From Cyclobacterium sp. (lineage in GTDB: Bacteria > Bacteroidota > Bacteroidia > Cytophagales > Cyclobacteriaceae), in the NCBI RefSeq assembly GCF_014762705.1, contig NZ_JABURL010000028.1:1-64000 (forward strand): a stretch of DNA of 64,000 nucleotides, given 5' to 3'. A program made the translations under genes and the position numbers. Below are positions 45,113 through 53,450 of this stretch, piece after piece; position 1 is the stretch's first letter; every line of letters starts with the position of its first letter. The notes beneath the pieces were generated by a model. That model worked only from the letters and a program-made list of their open reading frames with translations, ran no database searches and was not told where the DNA came from.

Positions 45113-45436
45113 CTATCTGACTGACAAAGGCGTATCCATTTTTGAAAGTTCATATTTCAGGAAGCCACGTAAACTTAAGTCTTCATCTAAATCATGCCAA
45201 TGGATATCTATTCCATTATTTACAAATCGGTTCAACTGTTCCTCTTTTGCCTCAAACAGACGTTTAAAATCAGATAAGGGCCGTTTCAAGAGTTTTTTAT
45301 TATTCAATAATACAATGATCAAATCCAGCTCACGGTCAAACCATATGCTTTTCATACGTAACCCCTTTTCGAAAATAAGCTGATCGATAGGGTCACTGGC
45401 TCTTTTATTAACGACTTTATCTTTGGAAGTATTCAT
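45113..45436 (-). CDS. DUF2442 protein
   Basis: A 107-residue protein with a C-terminal DUF2442 domain. After an N-terminal helical stretch come strands FDRELDLIIVLLNNKKLLKR, then LSDFKRLFEAKEEQLNRF and the conserved IHWHDLDEDLSLRGFL. It overlaps the upstream DUF4160 gene by 20 bases, so the two are translationally linked. The pair is a proposed toxin-antitoxin-like module; which partner is toxic is unknown. A decayed copy lies at 2658-3088 on the other strand. This copy is bracketed by a direct repeat made of SDR ends and hairpins. Confidence 0.87.
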   Translation of the reverse strand: MNTSKDKVVNKRASDPIDQLIFEKGLRMKSIWFDRELDLIIVLLNNKKLLKRPLSDFKRLFEAKEEQLNRFVNNGIDIHWHDLDEDLSLRGFLKYELSKMDTPLSVR

Positions 45437-45656
45437 ACCATTGGTTTTTTAGAAAATCCTGATGTTCAAAGATCAGGCGTTTAATTTGCCTCCTTTCTTG
45501 GAGTGTAAATCCATATGCATATTCTTCTTCTATTGCCGGCACTAACCACCATTTTCCCCTTCCTTCTCCCTTTTTAATGTGGACATGGGCTGGTTCACTG
45601 CCTTCATCTGAATAAAAGAAAAACGTAAAGCCTTTTTGGACAAGTACTTTAGGCAT
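45417..45656 (-). CDS. DUF4160 protein
   Basis: A 79-residue DUF4160 protein. The start at 45656 (MPKVLVQKGFTFFFYSDEGS) fits the family; the open frame extends 16 codons further upstream. The conserved EPAHVHIKKGEGRGKWWLVP motif is intact, followed by the helical FTLQERRQIKRLIFEH. Its stop overlaps the DUF2442 start. Together with DUF2442 it forms the intact counterpart of the decayed pair at 2658-3088. Confidence 0.87.
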   Translation of the reverse strand: MPKVLVQKGFTFFFYSDEGSEPAHVHIKKGEGRGKWWLVPAIEEEYAYGFTLQERRQIKRLIFEHQDFLKNQWYEYFQR

Positions 45657-45804
45657 AGTGTAAATATAACTATTTAGGCTAATTGATTTACTCTTGAATA
45701 ACAATTTCCCTGGAAAGCAGGATGATTTCAGGTACCGAAATCGAAACTTTCTTTCTAAACGAATAAAACATTCTTCAACACGTGAATTGTCCTAGCGCTC
45801 AGAC

Positions 45805-45946
45805 CATTTTAGGGGATTGGAAGATTTCGATAACAGCTGAGTAATGGCTGGGTTAGAATGCCCAAGAGCATATAGAATGGTATAATGCCATGGAATCCAT
45901 TTTTCGGATGAATTGCAGACCGGAGAAAATGGAAAGGGAAAAGTAA
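45805..45946 (+). pseudogene. C-terminal remnant of a second SDR copy
   Basis: The frame reads ILGDWKISITAE, stop, WLG, stop, NAQEHIEWYNAMESIFRMN, then CRPEKMEREK. It aligns with the end of the SDR pseudogene (FWDWRSSMSDEQ, then WYNAVESTFGMNCRPEK). The body of this copy is gone; the DUF2442/DUF4160 module lies where it should be. Confidence 0.65.
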
Positions 45947-46040
45947 AATGACTGAGACCCTTGAGGTTTCCACAACCTCGAGGGTCTTTTCAGAAACGAG
46001 AACGTAAAAACCTTCGGGGTCTCAAAGACCCCAAAGGTTT
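45877..46040 (+). repeat. Direct repeat copy 2: SDR C-terminus plus two hairpins
   Basis: Matches 44860-45016. The hairpins are GACCCTTGAGGTTT.../...AACCTCGAGGGTC (45956-45986) and AAACCTTCGGGGTCT.../...AGACCCCAAAGGTTT (46008-46040). The second hairpin has compensating changes on its two arms relative to copy 1 (GAGGTCT/AGACCTC there, GGGGTCT/AGACCCC here), so pairing is conserved. Confidence 0.8.
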
Positions 46041-46093
46041 AAGAATTTTGAGGCCTCCAAACTCCGTATTTTTCCCTGCAGTTAAACTAAGTA

Positions 46094-46627
46094 CTAATAA
46101 TTCCCTGAATTGAGTTGTTCTATAAGTTGATTGCCGGCTTCTGTCAATCCAATAATCTCAGTAGCTACACCTATTTCTTTATAAGTATCAAAATAGACAA
46201 CGCGGGCCACCGGTAAAACGAGGCTTTGAATTATCCTGCTTCCTTTGTTCTTCAACTGTAAAACTGCTTCCTCAAAATCTGCAACTTGTAGGGAATAGGC
46301 AATATGTTGAATGCCACCATCTTTATGACGGTCCAGGAAATCGGTATAGATGTTTTTGCCGGATACCGGCTGGATCAATTCCAGCATGGTGCCCCCTGAC
46401 ATGGCCAAATACAGGTGAAATTCAAAATCGGCAGCTTGGCCCATATAAGTGCCTTCCAAATCCCGGGATCGTAAATTTTCCATTTTCAGAAAATGGGGAA
46501 CGCCCATGTTCTCCTGAAAAAAATTCGCGGTTTTCTCTATATCCGGAACTACCCAGGCCACCTGCTCAAAATGAGTTCCGAATAGCGTAGTACTGGTCTT
46601 TGTCTTGGTTTTTGGTGTTGCTTTCAT
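46094..46627 (-). CDS. VOC-family (glyoxalase-like) protein
   Basis: A 177-residue vicinal-oxygen-chelate protein. Two paired beta-alpha-beta modules are visible: FEQVAWVVPDIEKTANFF with a metal-ligand histidine or glutamine position, then GGTMLELIQPVSG with the glutamate. The second module has GGIQHIAYSLQVADFEEAV with a histidine, and TEIIGL near the end. Resembles methylmalonyl-CoA epimerase- and glyoxalase-like enzymes, but the substrate is open. No signal peptide. It lies alone between the SDR remnants and the regulator. Confidence 0.85.
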   Translation of the reverse strand: MKATPKTKTKTSTTLFGTHFEQVAWVVPDIEKTANFFQENMGVPHFLKMENLRSRDLEGTYMGQAADFEFHLYLAMSGGTMLELIQPVSGKNIYTDFLDRHKDGGIQHIAYSLQVADFEEAVLQLKNKGSRIIQSLVLPVARVVYFDTYKEIGVATEIIGLTEAGNQLIEQLNSGNY

Positions 46628-46819
46628 GGTTGATTGGGTTTAATGTATGGTAAAGCTAAATAATTGTTTTCATGTCTGGTTAATACATTTGTTCCAGCTT
46701 TTGATACTGCTGTTCCAATAATTGTTGAAGTTTCCAGAATTAGCTATGCCTCTTTCTGTAAAAAAACGTCCCCGGGTGAATGTAAGAATGTAAAGATTTA
46801 ATACATTCAAATTTCACAC

Positions 46820-47104
46820 TCAAGAAGAAATCAGTTCCGATGGTGTCTTTCCAAAATGTTTTTTAAAACACCTGTCGAAATATGATACACTATTGAATCC
46901 GACGGCATAGGCAATTTCAGAGACATTTCCGGCTTTTTGTTCCAGCAGGCGCTTCGCTCTTTTCAACCGGAAAACCCGGATAAATGCCGTGGCTGAAAAA
47001 TCAGTCAAGGCTTTCAGTTTCCGGTGGAGGTTGGTCCTGCTCATTCCGATTTCCCTGCTGAAGACTTCCACATCAAAATCCGTGTTCATGATGTTTTCTT
47101 CCAT
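46820..47104 (-). CDS. AraC-type DNA-binding domain, severed from the hybrid sensor
   Basis: A 94-codon frame holding the double helix-turn-helix of AraC-type activators (VFSREIGMSRTNLHRKLKAL, then AYAVGFNSVSYFDRCFKKHF). It is in the same frame as the upstream sensor kinase, separated by a TAA at 47156-47158 and 17 further sense codons that fit a normal linker (IAVSSIDEKFLNKALTIMEE). The complete gene would be 46820-49708. Expressed alone, it would lack the receiver that controls it. Confidence 0.8.
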   Translation of the reverse strand: MEENIMNTDFDVEVFSREIGMSRTNLHRKLKALTDFSATAFIRVFRLKRAKRLLEQKAGNVSEIAYAVGFNSVSYFDRCFKKHFGKTPSELISS

Positions 47105-47155
47105 GATAGTCAGGGCTTTGTTTAGAAATTTTTCATCGATGGAGCTAACCGCAAT

Positions 47156-49708
47156 TTAGGAGGGCTGCAATGTGATAGAGCGGCTGAATTTTTCCCGGAG
47201 TTTCTTCCTTCCTTCGATCAGGTGATGGATCCGCACCATCAGTTCTTTCATTTCAAATGGTTTGGTGAGGTAGGCATCCGCACCTGTTTCCAGCCCGGAG
47301 ATTTTGCTTTCTGAATCAGCCCGGGCGGTAAGTAATATAAGTGGGATATGGCTTGTCCTTTCATCGTTTTTGACCTTGTGACTCAGACTTACTCCATCCA
47401 TTACAGGCATCATTACATCGGAAATAATCAGGTCCGGCATTATTTCAGTAGCAACTTTGAATCCTTCCATCCCGTTCCGGGCTTCATAGACATGATATGA
47501 TTCTCGTAAATTTTGGGAGATAAAATGCCTTAATTCCAGATTGTCTTCCACAATCAAAACTGAGGCCAATGTACCATTTGTGAACACCGGTTGTAACTGG
47601 GAATTTGTGTTTTCATCATAATTTTCCATGTCAACCCATACAGGAGTAGAAGCACCCTCTGGATCTCTCCATTCAGCCATTTCTTTAAGTTTAACGGTTT
47701 TCAGTGTCAGATTCACAGTGAATGTTGTCCCTGTATCAGGGCTGTTGTCTACCTTGATGTTTCCCCCATGCAGTTCGATGAGTTCCTTGACCAATGCCAG
47801 GCCGATACCCGTACCCTCATATGTCCGGATGGCAGATGCATCTGCCTGGTAAAAACGTTCAAAAATATGCGGTACTCTTTCAGTGGGAATGCCGATTCCA
47901 TTGTCCTTCACTTGAAATTCCATTTGCAAGCCGGAATCATTTTCAGCTATCAGGGATGCCGTGAAATGGACCTGTCCCCCGAAAGGAGTGAATTTATAGG
48001 CGTTGATCAGCAGGTTCGATAATATCTTTTCCAGCTTATCCGGATCAAATTTCAGGTAAACAGGACCATTTGGCAGATCGGAACGAAAAGCAATATTCTT
48101 ACTCTCAAACTGTGCGGCAAATGTTCCTGCCACTCTTTTTAAGAATCCGGTGATTTCCCCCGCTTGTTTTTCCAGGTGTAATTTACCTGCTTCCAGTTTG
48201 GAAAGGTCCAGCAATTGGTTGACCAATTGGAGGAGCCGGTTGGCATTTCTTTTGATCAGGTCAATTTCCTGTTGTTGATTTTGTAAAGGTTTCCGGGGAT
48301 TTCCTAACTGATCAGCGGAACCTGAGATCAGCGTCAATGGGGTCCGGAACTCATGGGAAATATTGGCGAAAAAATCCGATTTGGTCCTGTCGAGTTCCTG
48401 CATTTTTTGGGTTTCAAGACGCTTTACCTCCATGTCCAGGAGACTGGTCTGAAGGGATCGTTTGGTTTGTGCATATTCGATGGCCAATAAGACAGAAAAG
48501 GAAATGGCAGCACAAAATACGGCCAAATCCAGTGTGATGGCTATATCATGGTGGAAGCGTGGAAGCGTGTTGGAATGAAATAAACAAAACAGGCTCCAAA
48601 AAAGGAAATTTCCTGACCAACCTAAAAAGACAATCCATGCACCCTTGATTTTTTTCCGGACGGCTCTCCAGCTGACCAAAATCGCAACAATAGGCCCTGA
48701 AAGCAAGAAGTAGGGCCAATAATAGTTGGCCGCTTCATAGGGCCATTTCCACGAGGGAATAAACAGCAAAGCTGAAACGGTGGCGAACCAAAACAATCCA
48801 TCCAGCTTTTCCCTGGCAAAGGAATACACAGCTAATATCGCCCAAATAATGAAGGTGCTGAAAAACAGGCAACCGATCAATCCAATCACAAAATAGGAAT
48901 CCCCTTCCCTGGGCATAAAACGGAAAACATGTTCTAAAAAGTAGCCTAATGCCAGACTAATGGTGAACAAGCTATAGTAAAGATTGGTTTTATTGCTTGG
49001 ATAGGTGATGAAAAAGAAGAGATGTAGCAATGCCAGAAATAGCAAAAAAGTAGCTTTTCCTACCAGTCTGGAGGTAACGATTGCCCTGTTTTGCAACATG
49101 TTTTGTATAGCATTATCCATTTGGTCCAATTGAATGATCAAGGTTGGATTTCCACCCCAAAGCCCTAGAAAATTCATATATGGATTTCTTTCTGTGAAAG
49201 AAAAGCGAACCGACAGGACCTGATCGGTTTGGTCTTCAAACTGAAAACTGTAAGGACTGAAATTTGGATTGAAAATCACTTCTTCATTGGGGTTTTGGCT
49301 CACCTGGCCCAGGGAATGGATCAACTTACCATTCAGGTAAATCTCAGAAGCTCCTCTCTGGAATATGATCATGGCCAGAGGAATATTTAACAATGAAGTA
49401 TCAACATCCAGATGCAAGCGAAACCAGCCAATTTCTGCGGCTCTCAAATCGGTTAAATAATGAATATCGGTCGTAGGGTCAATCGGCTCCCAATTGCTGT
49501 CGTCAAAATTCGGGTCTGCCCAGGAGGGATTATCACCAGGGTGAAATTTCCAGCTTTGGTTAAGGGTAATCGTTTGTCTATCCTGGTCATTCAAGTTGAC
49601 CACAGAAGAAGAATTAGAAAAGCAGGCATGATTGACCTGGAAAAACAAAAGAAGGGAAAAATATCCTTTCCATAAGATAAAATCGTTTTGGTATAAAAAA
49701 GGCCACAT
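47156..49708 (-). CDS. Hybrid sensor kinase/response regulator with 7TM sensor (truncated by stop before its DNA-binding domain)
   Basis: 850 residues. After the signal (1-30) come a galactose-binding-like periplasmic domain (about 45-195), seven membrane helices (about 215-410, 7TMR-DISM type), a HisKA domain (FFANISHEFRTPLTLISG, H452), an ATPase with GIGLALVKELIELHGG, and a receiver with D764 (LIISDVMMPVMDG) and K816 (YLTKPFEMKEL). It lacks the AraC output domain, which continues in frame after TAA 47156-47158. Such one-piece regulators control polysaccharide loci, and here GH43 and sulfatase genes follow divergently. Confidence 0.9.
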   Translation of the reverse strand: MWPFLYQNDFILWKGYFSLLLFFQVNHACFSNSSSVVNLNDQDRQTITLNQSWKFHPGDNPSWADPNFDDSNWEPIDPTTDIHYLTDLRAAEIGWFRLHLDVDTSLLNIPLAMIIFQRGASEIYLNGKLIHSLGQVSQNPNEEVIFNPNFSPYSFQFEDQTDQVLSVRFSFTERNPYMNFLGLWGGNPTLIIQLDQMDNAIQNMLQNRAIVTSRLVGKATFLLFLALLHLFFFITYPSNKTNLYYSLFTISLALGYFLEHVFRFMPREGDSYFVIGLIGCLFFSTFIIWAILAVYSFAREKLDGLFWFATVSALLFIPSWKWPYEAANYYWPYFLLSGPIVAILVSWRAVRKKIKGAWIVFLGWSGNFLFWSLFCLFHSNTLPRFHHDIAITLDLAVFCAAISFSVLLAIEYAQTKRSLQTSLLDMEVKRLETQKMQELDRTKSDFFANISHEFRTPLTLISGSADQLGNPRKPLQNQQQEIDLIKRNANRLLQLVNQLLDLSKLEAGKLHLEKQAGEITGFLKRVAGTFAAQFESKNIAFRSDLPNGPVYLKFDPDKLEKILSNLLINAYKFTPFGGQVHFTASLIAENDSGLQMEFQVKDNGIGIPTERVPHIFERFYQADASAIRTYEGTGIGLALVKELIELHGGNIKVDNSPDTGTTFTVNLTLKTVKLKEMAEWRDPEGASTPVWVDMENYDENTNSQLQPVFTNGTLASVLIVEDNLELRHFISQNLRESYHVYEARNGMEGFKVATEIMPDLIISDVMMPVMDGVSLSHKVKNDERTSHIPLILLTARADSESKISGLETGADAYLTKPFEMKELMVRIHHLIEGRKKLREKFSRSITLQPS

Positions 49709-50517
49709 ATTTAGATGGGGAAGTGACTAATATTCAGTTGAATATTAATAGTAAATATAGCTAATGAAAGGTGTTTTACACCATGGTTTATATTTATTTT
49801 CCTTTGGCCATAATCCGACCCATACAGTAGGTTGGGGTAGCCTGTCCTTACCAGCTCAGGATTCGTTTTAGAGAACCCCACTCGGGAGAATCTCGCTAAT
49901 GATAACCAGCCTGTTGGGTGCATTCCCCCTTATGTTTGATTTAATGATCAACTCATTATCATTACCCATAGCCTTTTCAATTCCAGAATGAGCATGTTGT
50001 AGAGTGGTAGTTAAATTAAAAAATTGATATGCCAGGTGTTTGTACATATGTTTCAAATTGTAGCACCGATGTTTCATTTTTTACTATCCAAAAAAAGCTG
50101 TTCTTAACACCTTCAGGATCCCTAAATCTGAGCAGTGCTTCAGCCCGGTTTTTTATCAAAATGAAGAAACGACCAAACCACACACCTGCTGTCATAAATA
50201 ATCTCAACTTTTTCGGCGGAATCTTACCTTGCATTAACTCACAATCCGTATTGTAATTGCATTATCTTGGTAATTGGCATAAATGTCCGGTGGAATATGT
50301 TCTTTTGGTCCATAGTACATTCTAATAATAATTCCGAAAAACATTGAAATTGTTGGCATTTTTAATTACAGATACAAATTGTTAGTAATTATTGTACTTT
50401 CAACAAATTGCTTGCAATGAATGGATTCGATTTACTACTGTTATCAAAATACGATGGAAAATATTGCACTTCTCCCCTATAAATCTACTATTTTTAGTTT
50501 TTAAAATCTGTTGTACT
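49709..50517. other. Long intergenic region without recognisable gene
   Basis: About 800 bases between the regulator and GH43 genes. Several overlapping open frames of 60-75 codons exist on both strands (for instance 50016-50234 minus), none with motif or consistent codon use. The region presumably holds both promoters and perhaps the regulator's target site. No clear operator could be picked. Confidence 0.45.
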
Positions 50518-51537
50518 ATGAAAATCAACTTTGCGCTGTTTCTTTTCTTTTTGACTCTGGCCTGCTCTCCCAAAAAAGAAAAACAGGATGCTTCTCCACA
50601 ACTGTCCGGCAACCCCATTTTCGAGGGCTGGTATGCCGATCCGGAAGGGGTGGTTTTTGGAGAGGAATACTGGATTTATCCGACTTTTTCAGCCCGCTTT
50701 GAAAACCAACTTCATTTCGATGCTTTCTCGTCCAAAGATTTGGTCAACTGGGAAAAGCACGAAAGGATTCTCGATACTGCCGCCATCAAATGGGCAAGGC
50801 AAGCCATGTGGGCGCCTTCGGCCATTGAGAATGAGGGGAAGTACTATCTCTTTTTTGCCGCAAATGACATCCTCACTCCCGACCGGCCGGGATATGATCC
50901 CAATAATGACATCAACCATACCGGAGGAATTGGGGTCGCTGTCAGTGATTCTCCCGGAGGACCTTATAAAGATTATATGGGCAAACCTTTGCTGTCGGAA
51001 TTTTATCATGGTGCCCAGCCGATAGATCAATTTGTATTTAAAGACCTCGACGGAACCCATTATTTCTTTTATGGAGGCTGGGGGCATTGCAATATGGGAA
51101 GGCTCAATGCGGATTTTACCGGATTTATCCCCTGGGAAGACGGACAGCTTTTTCATGAAATAACTCCTGAGGGTTATGTTGAGGGACCTTTTATGTTTTT
51201 GAGAAATGGTGTTTACTACCTGATGTGGTCTGAAGGAGGCTGGACCAACGAAAGCTACAAAGTGGCCTATGCCATGGCCGACAAACCAACGGGTCCCTTC
51301 GAGCGTATCGGTACCATTTTAGAAAAGGACAGTATCGCAACTGGAGCGGGGCATAATTCGGCGATAAATAAACCCAATTCAGATGAATGGTATATAATCT
51401 ATCACCGCAGACCCATCCCCAATGAAGACCGGGATCACCGCGTCACCTGCATCGATGTGATGGAATTTAATGATGACGGCACGATCAAACCAATCGTAAT
51501 GACTTTTGAAGGTGTGGCAGCTAATCCTGTAGAATAA
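50518..51537 (+). CDS. GH43-family glycoside hydrolase lipoprotein
   Basis: A 339-residue five-bladed propeller enzyme of family GH43 (xylosidase/arabinofuranosidase type). The start at 50518 gives the signal MKINFALFLFFLTLACSPKK with C16 as lipid anchor; the upstream in-frame extension lacks a signal. Catalytic candidates are D41 (GWYADPEGVV), an aspartate in PIDQFVFKD and the glutamate in YVEGPFMFLRNG. It is first in a rightward group with two sulfatases and a PQQ enzyme, next to a carbohydrate-type regulator, so it probably trims a sulfated plant or algal glycan. Confidence 0.88.
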   Translation: MKINFALFLFFLTLACSPKKEKQDASPQLSGNPIFEGWYADPEGVVFGEEYWIYPTFSARFENQLHFDAFSSKDLVNWEKHERILDTAAIKWARQAMWAPSAIENEGKYYLFFAANDILTPDRPGYDPNNDINHTGGIGVAVSDSPGGPYKDYMGKPLLSEFYHGAQPIDQFVFKDLDGTHYFFYGGWGHCNMGRLNADFTGFIPWEDGQLFHEITPEGYVEGPFMFLRNGVYYLMWSEGGWTNESYKVAYAMADKPTGPFERIGTILEKDSIATGAGHNSAINKPNSDEWYIIYHRRPIPNEDRDHRVTCIDVMEFNDDGTIKPIVMTFEGVAANPVE

Positions 51538-51939
51538 GGATAAGTGTATACTGAGGAATTTATGATACCGGGAAACATGCACTATGTTGGCCTGAGATGC
51601 AGAAGGTAGTCCGTTAGACAATGATTAGATAGATTGATCATAGTTTGATCCGATTTAATCCACTGATTATCAATAGTTTTTGCTTCATAAAAGGCCCATC
51701 ATTGCCCTTCAGTGATCCCGGGGATCCGATACCCAAAAATTTAAATTTAGACCAATCCGGTTATAAAAATTCCCGGAGACCTGGTCCTGCAATACGAGCT
51801 TATCATTTTAAGAAGGTGCAGGTCTGAAAATTGAAACTTAGAATTTCCCCGTTTAACACAGCATTATTTTAATTTTACTGATTTCCCCCTATATTTAACC
51901 CTGTACTTCACCCTTATTTCAGGATTAATATTCATCCCA
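51538..51939. other. Intergenic stretch without recognisable gene
   Basis: About 400 bases before the first sulfatase. No coding frame, terminator or repeat could be supported. Confidence 0.5.
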
Positions 51940-53436
51940 ATGACCAAAACCTTTGTATTTGCCCTCTGCTGTTTAAGTTTTTTCATTTTATTTTCCTGTA
52001 ACGAGCCAGACACTGAAAAGAAAACTTACAATGTTCTTTTTATTGCCATCGATGACTTGCGCCCCGAATTGGGCATTTATGGCAATGACCTTATCCAGAC
52101 GCCCAACCTGGATGCCATCGGCCTGCAGGGTACCATTTTTGAAAATCATTATGTGCAGGTGCCCACCTGTGGGGCCTCACGTTGCAGCATATTGACAGGT
52201 TTATGGCCCCGGTCCAGGCAGCACCTGCAGAATTCCGCAATAGAACAGTTCATGTCCAATGAACCTGAAGGGGAACGGCCGGAAAGTTTTGTGCATCACT
52301 TTAAAAGGAATGGGTACTATACCGTAGGCATCGGGAAAATAAGCCATTCGGTAGATGGCCTTTGGTATGGTTACGAAGAAAGCCCGGAAGGGGCCAAAAT
52401 GGAAATGCCCCATAGCTGGGATGAGATGCTTTTTGATCCCGGAAAATGGGAAACCGGATGGAATGCTTTTTTTGGCTATGCAGACGGCTCCAACAGGCAG
52501 GGGAAAAACAAGCAGGTCAAACCCTATGAAGCCGGAGAGGTAGATGACCTGGGTTATCCGGATGGCCTTTCTACCCAACTGGCCGTAAAAAAGCTAAAAG
52601 AACTTTCGGGTAAGGAGCAGCCCTTTTTTATGGGATTGGGTTTGTTTAAGCCCCATCTGCCCTTTACAGCACCCAAAAAATACTGGGACTTGTATGTTAG
52701 GGAGGATATCCCACTTTCACCTTTCCCTGAATTGCCGGAAAACGTACACCCCAACAGCCTTCAGGAAAGCGGGGAATTCAATTCCTACCAATTGGGAGAA
52801 GAGAAGGCAGGCCTGGACCAAAAACTTTCGGATGATTATGCCAGAAAACTCCGGCATGCCTACTATGCCGCTGTCAGCTATAGTGATGCATTGGTGGGGA
52901 AAGTTCTGGAGACCCTGGAATCAGAAGGGCTGGCGGACAACACCATTATCGTGGTCTGGGGAGACCATGGCTGGCACCTGGGAGACCACCGGATTTGGGG
53001 CAAGCACACCAATTTTGAAATGGCATTGCGTAGTCCCCTTCTGATCAAAGTTCCCGGAATGATCCCCAGAAGAATTGGAGCAAACATGCCGGTAAGTAGC
53101 ATTGATCTGTATCCCACCCTAATGGAACTTACCGGAATTTCTTTTGATTTCCCGCTGGATGGGCAAAGTTTGGTTCCGCTGATCACTGTTGGGGAGGACG
53201 GTGCCAGAGCCACCCAGGCTTTCAGCTACTTCAAAAACGGGATCTCCATGCGTACAGAGCGGTACCGGCTCGTTAAGTATTTCAGGGAAGCCGAACCTAC
53301 CATAGAACTTTATGATCACCAAAACGATCCCATGGAGACGGTAAATGTGGCAGCTGAACATCCTGAAATCCTTGCCGAATTGATGCCCCTCATGGAAAAG
53401 GGAAATACCGGCTTGTATGCCAATTCCTCCAACTAA
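51940..53436 (+). CDS. Sulfatase (iduronate-2-sulfatase-like, S1 family)
   Basis: A 498-residue alkaline-phosphatase-fold sulfatase. The lipoprotein signal ends in FILFSC. The metal-binding DD is at residues 38-39 (IAIDDLRPELG). The active-site signature is CGASR (C77, in PTCGASRCSILTG), a known variant of CxPSR, and the cysteine must be turned into formylglycine by a maturase not seen here. WGDHGWHLGDH and KPHLPFTAPKKYW are typical of the iduronate-2-sulfatase branch. It is 14 bases upstream of a second sulfatase. The substrate is a sulfated sugar; the linkage is unknown. Confidence 0.9.
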   Translation: MTKTFVFALCCLSFFILFSCNEPDTEKKTYNVLFIAIDDLRPELGIYGNDLIQTPNLDAIGLQGTIFENHYVQVPTCGASRCSILTGLWPRSRQHLQNSAIEQFMSNEPEGERPESFVHHFKRNGYYTVGIGKISHSVDGLWYGYEESPEGAKMEMPHSWDEMLFDPGKWETGWNAFFGYADGSNRQGKNKQVKPYEAGEVDDLGYPDGLSTQLAVKKLKELSGKEQPFFMGLGLFKPHLPFTAPKKYWDLYVREDIPLSPFPELPENVHPNSLQESGEFNSYQLGEEKAGLDQKLSDDYARKLRHAYYAAVSYSDALVGKVLETLESEGLADNTIIVVWGDHGWHLGDHRIWGKHTNFEMALRSPLLIKVPGMIPRRIGANMPVSSIDLYPTLMELTGISFDFPLDGQSLVPLITVGEDGARATQAFSYFKNGISMRTERYRLVKYFREAEPTIELYDHQNDPMETVNVAAEHPEILAELMPLMEKGNTGLYANSSN

Positions 53437-53450
53437 ATCAATAACCCAAA

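Noticed and set aside
47156-47158. Stop-codon recoding (selenocysteine or pyrrolysine) in the hybrid regulator
   Set aside because: The codon is TAA, which neither amino acid uses, and other broken genes in the window use all three stops.
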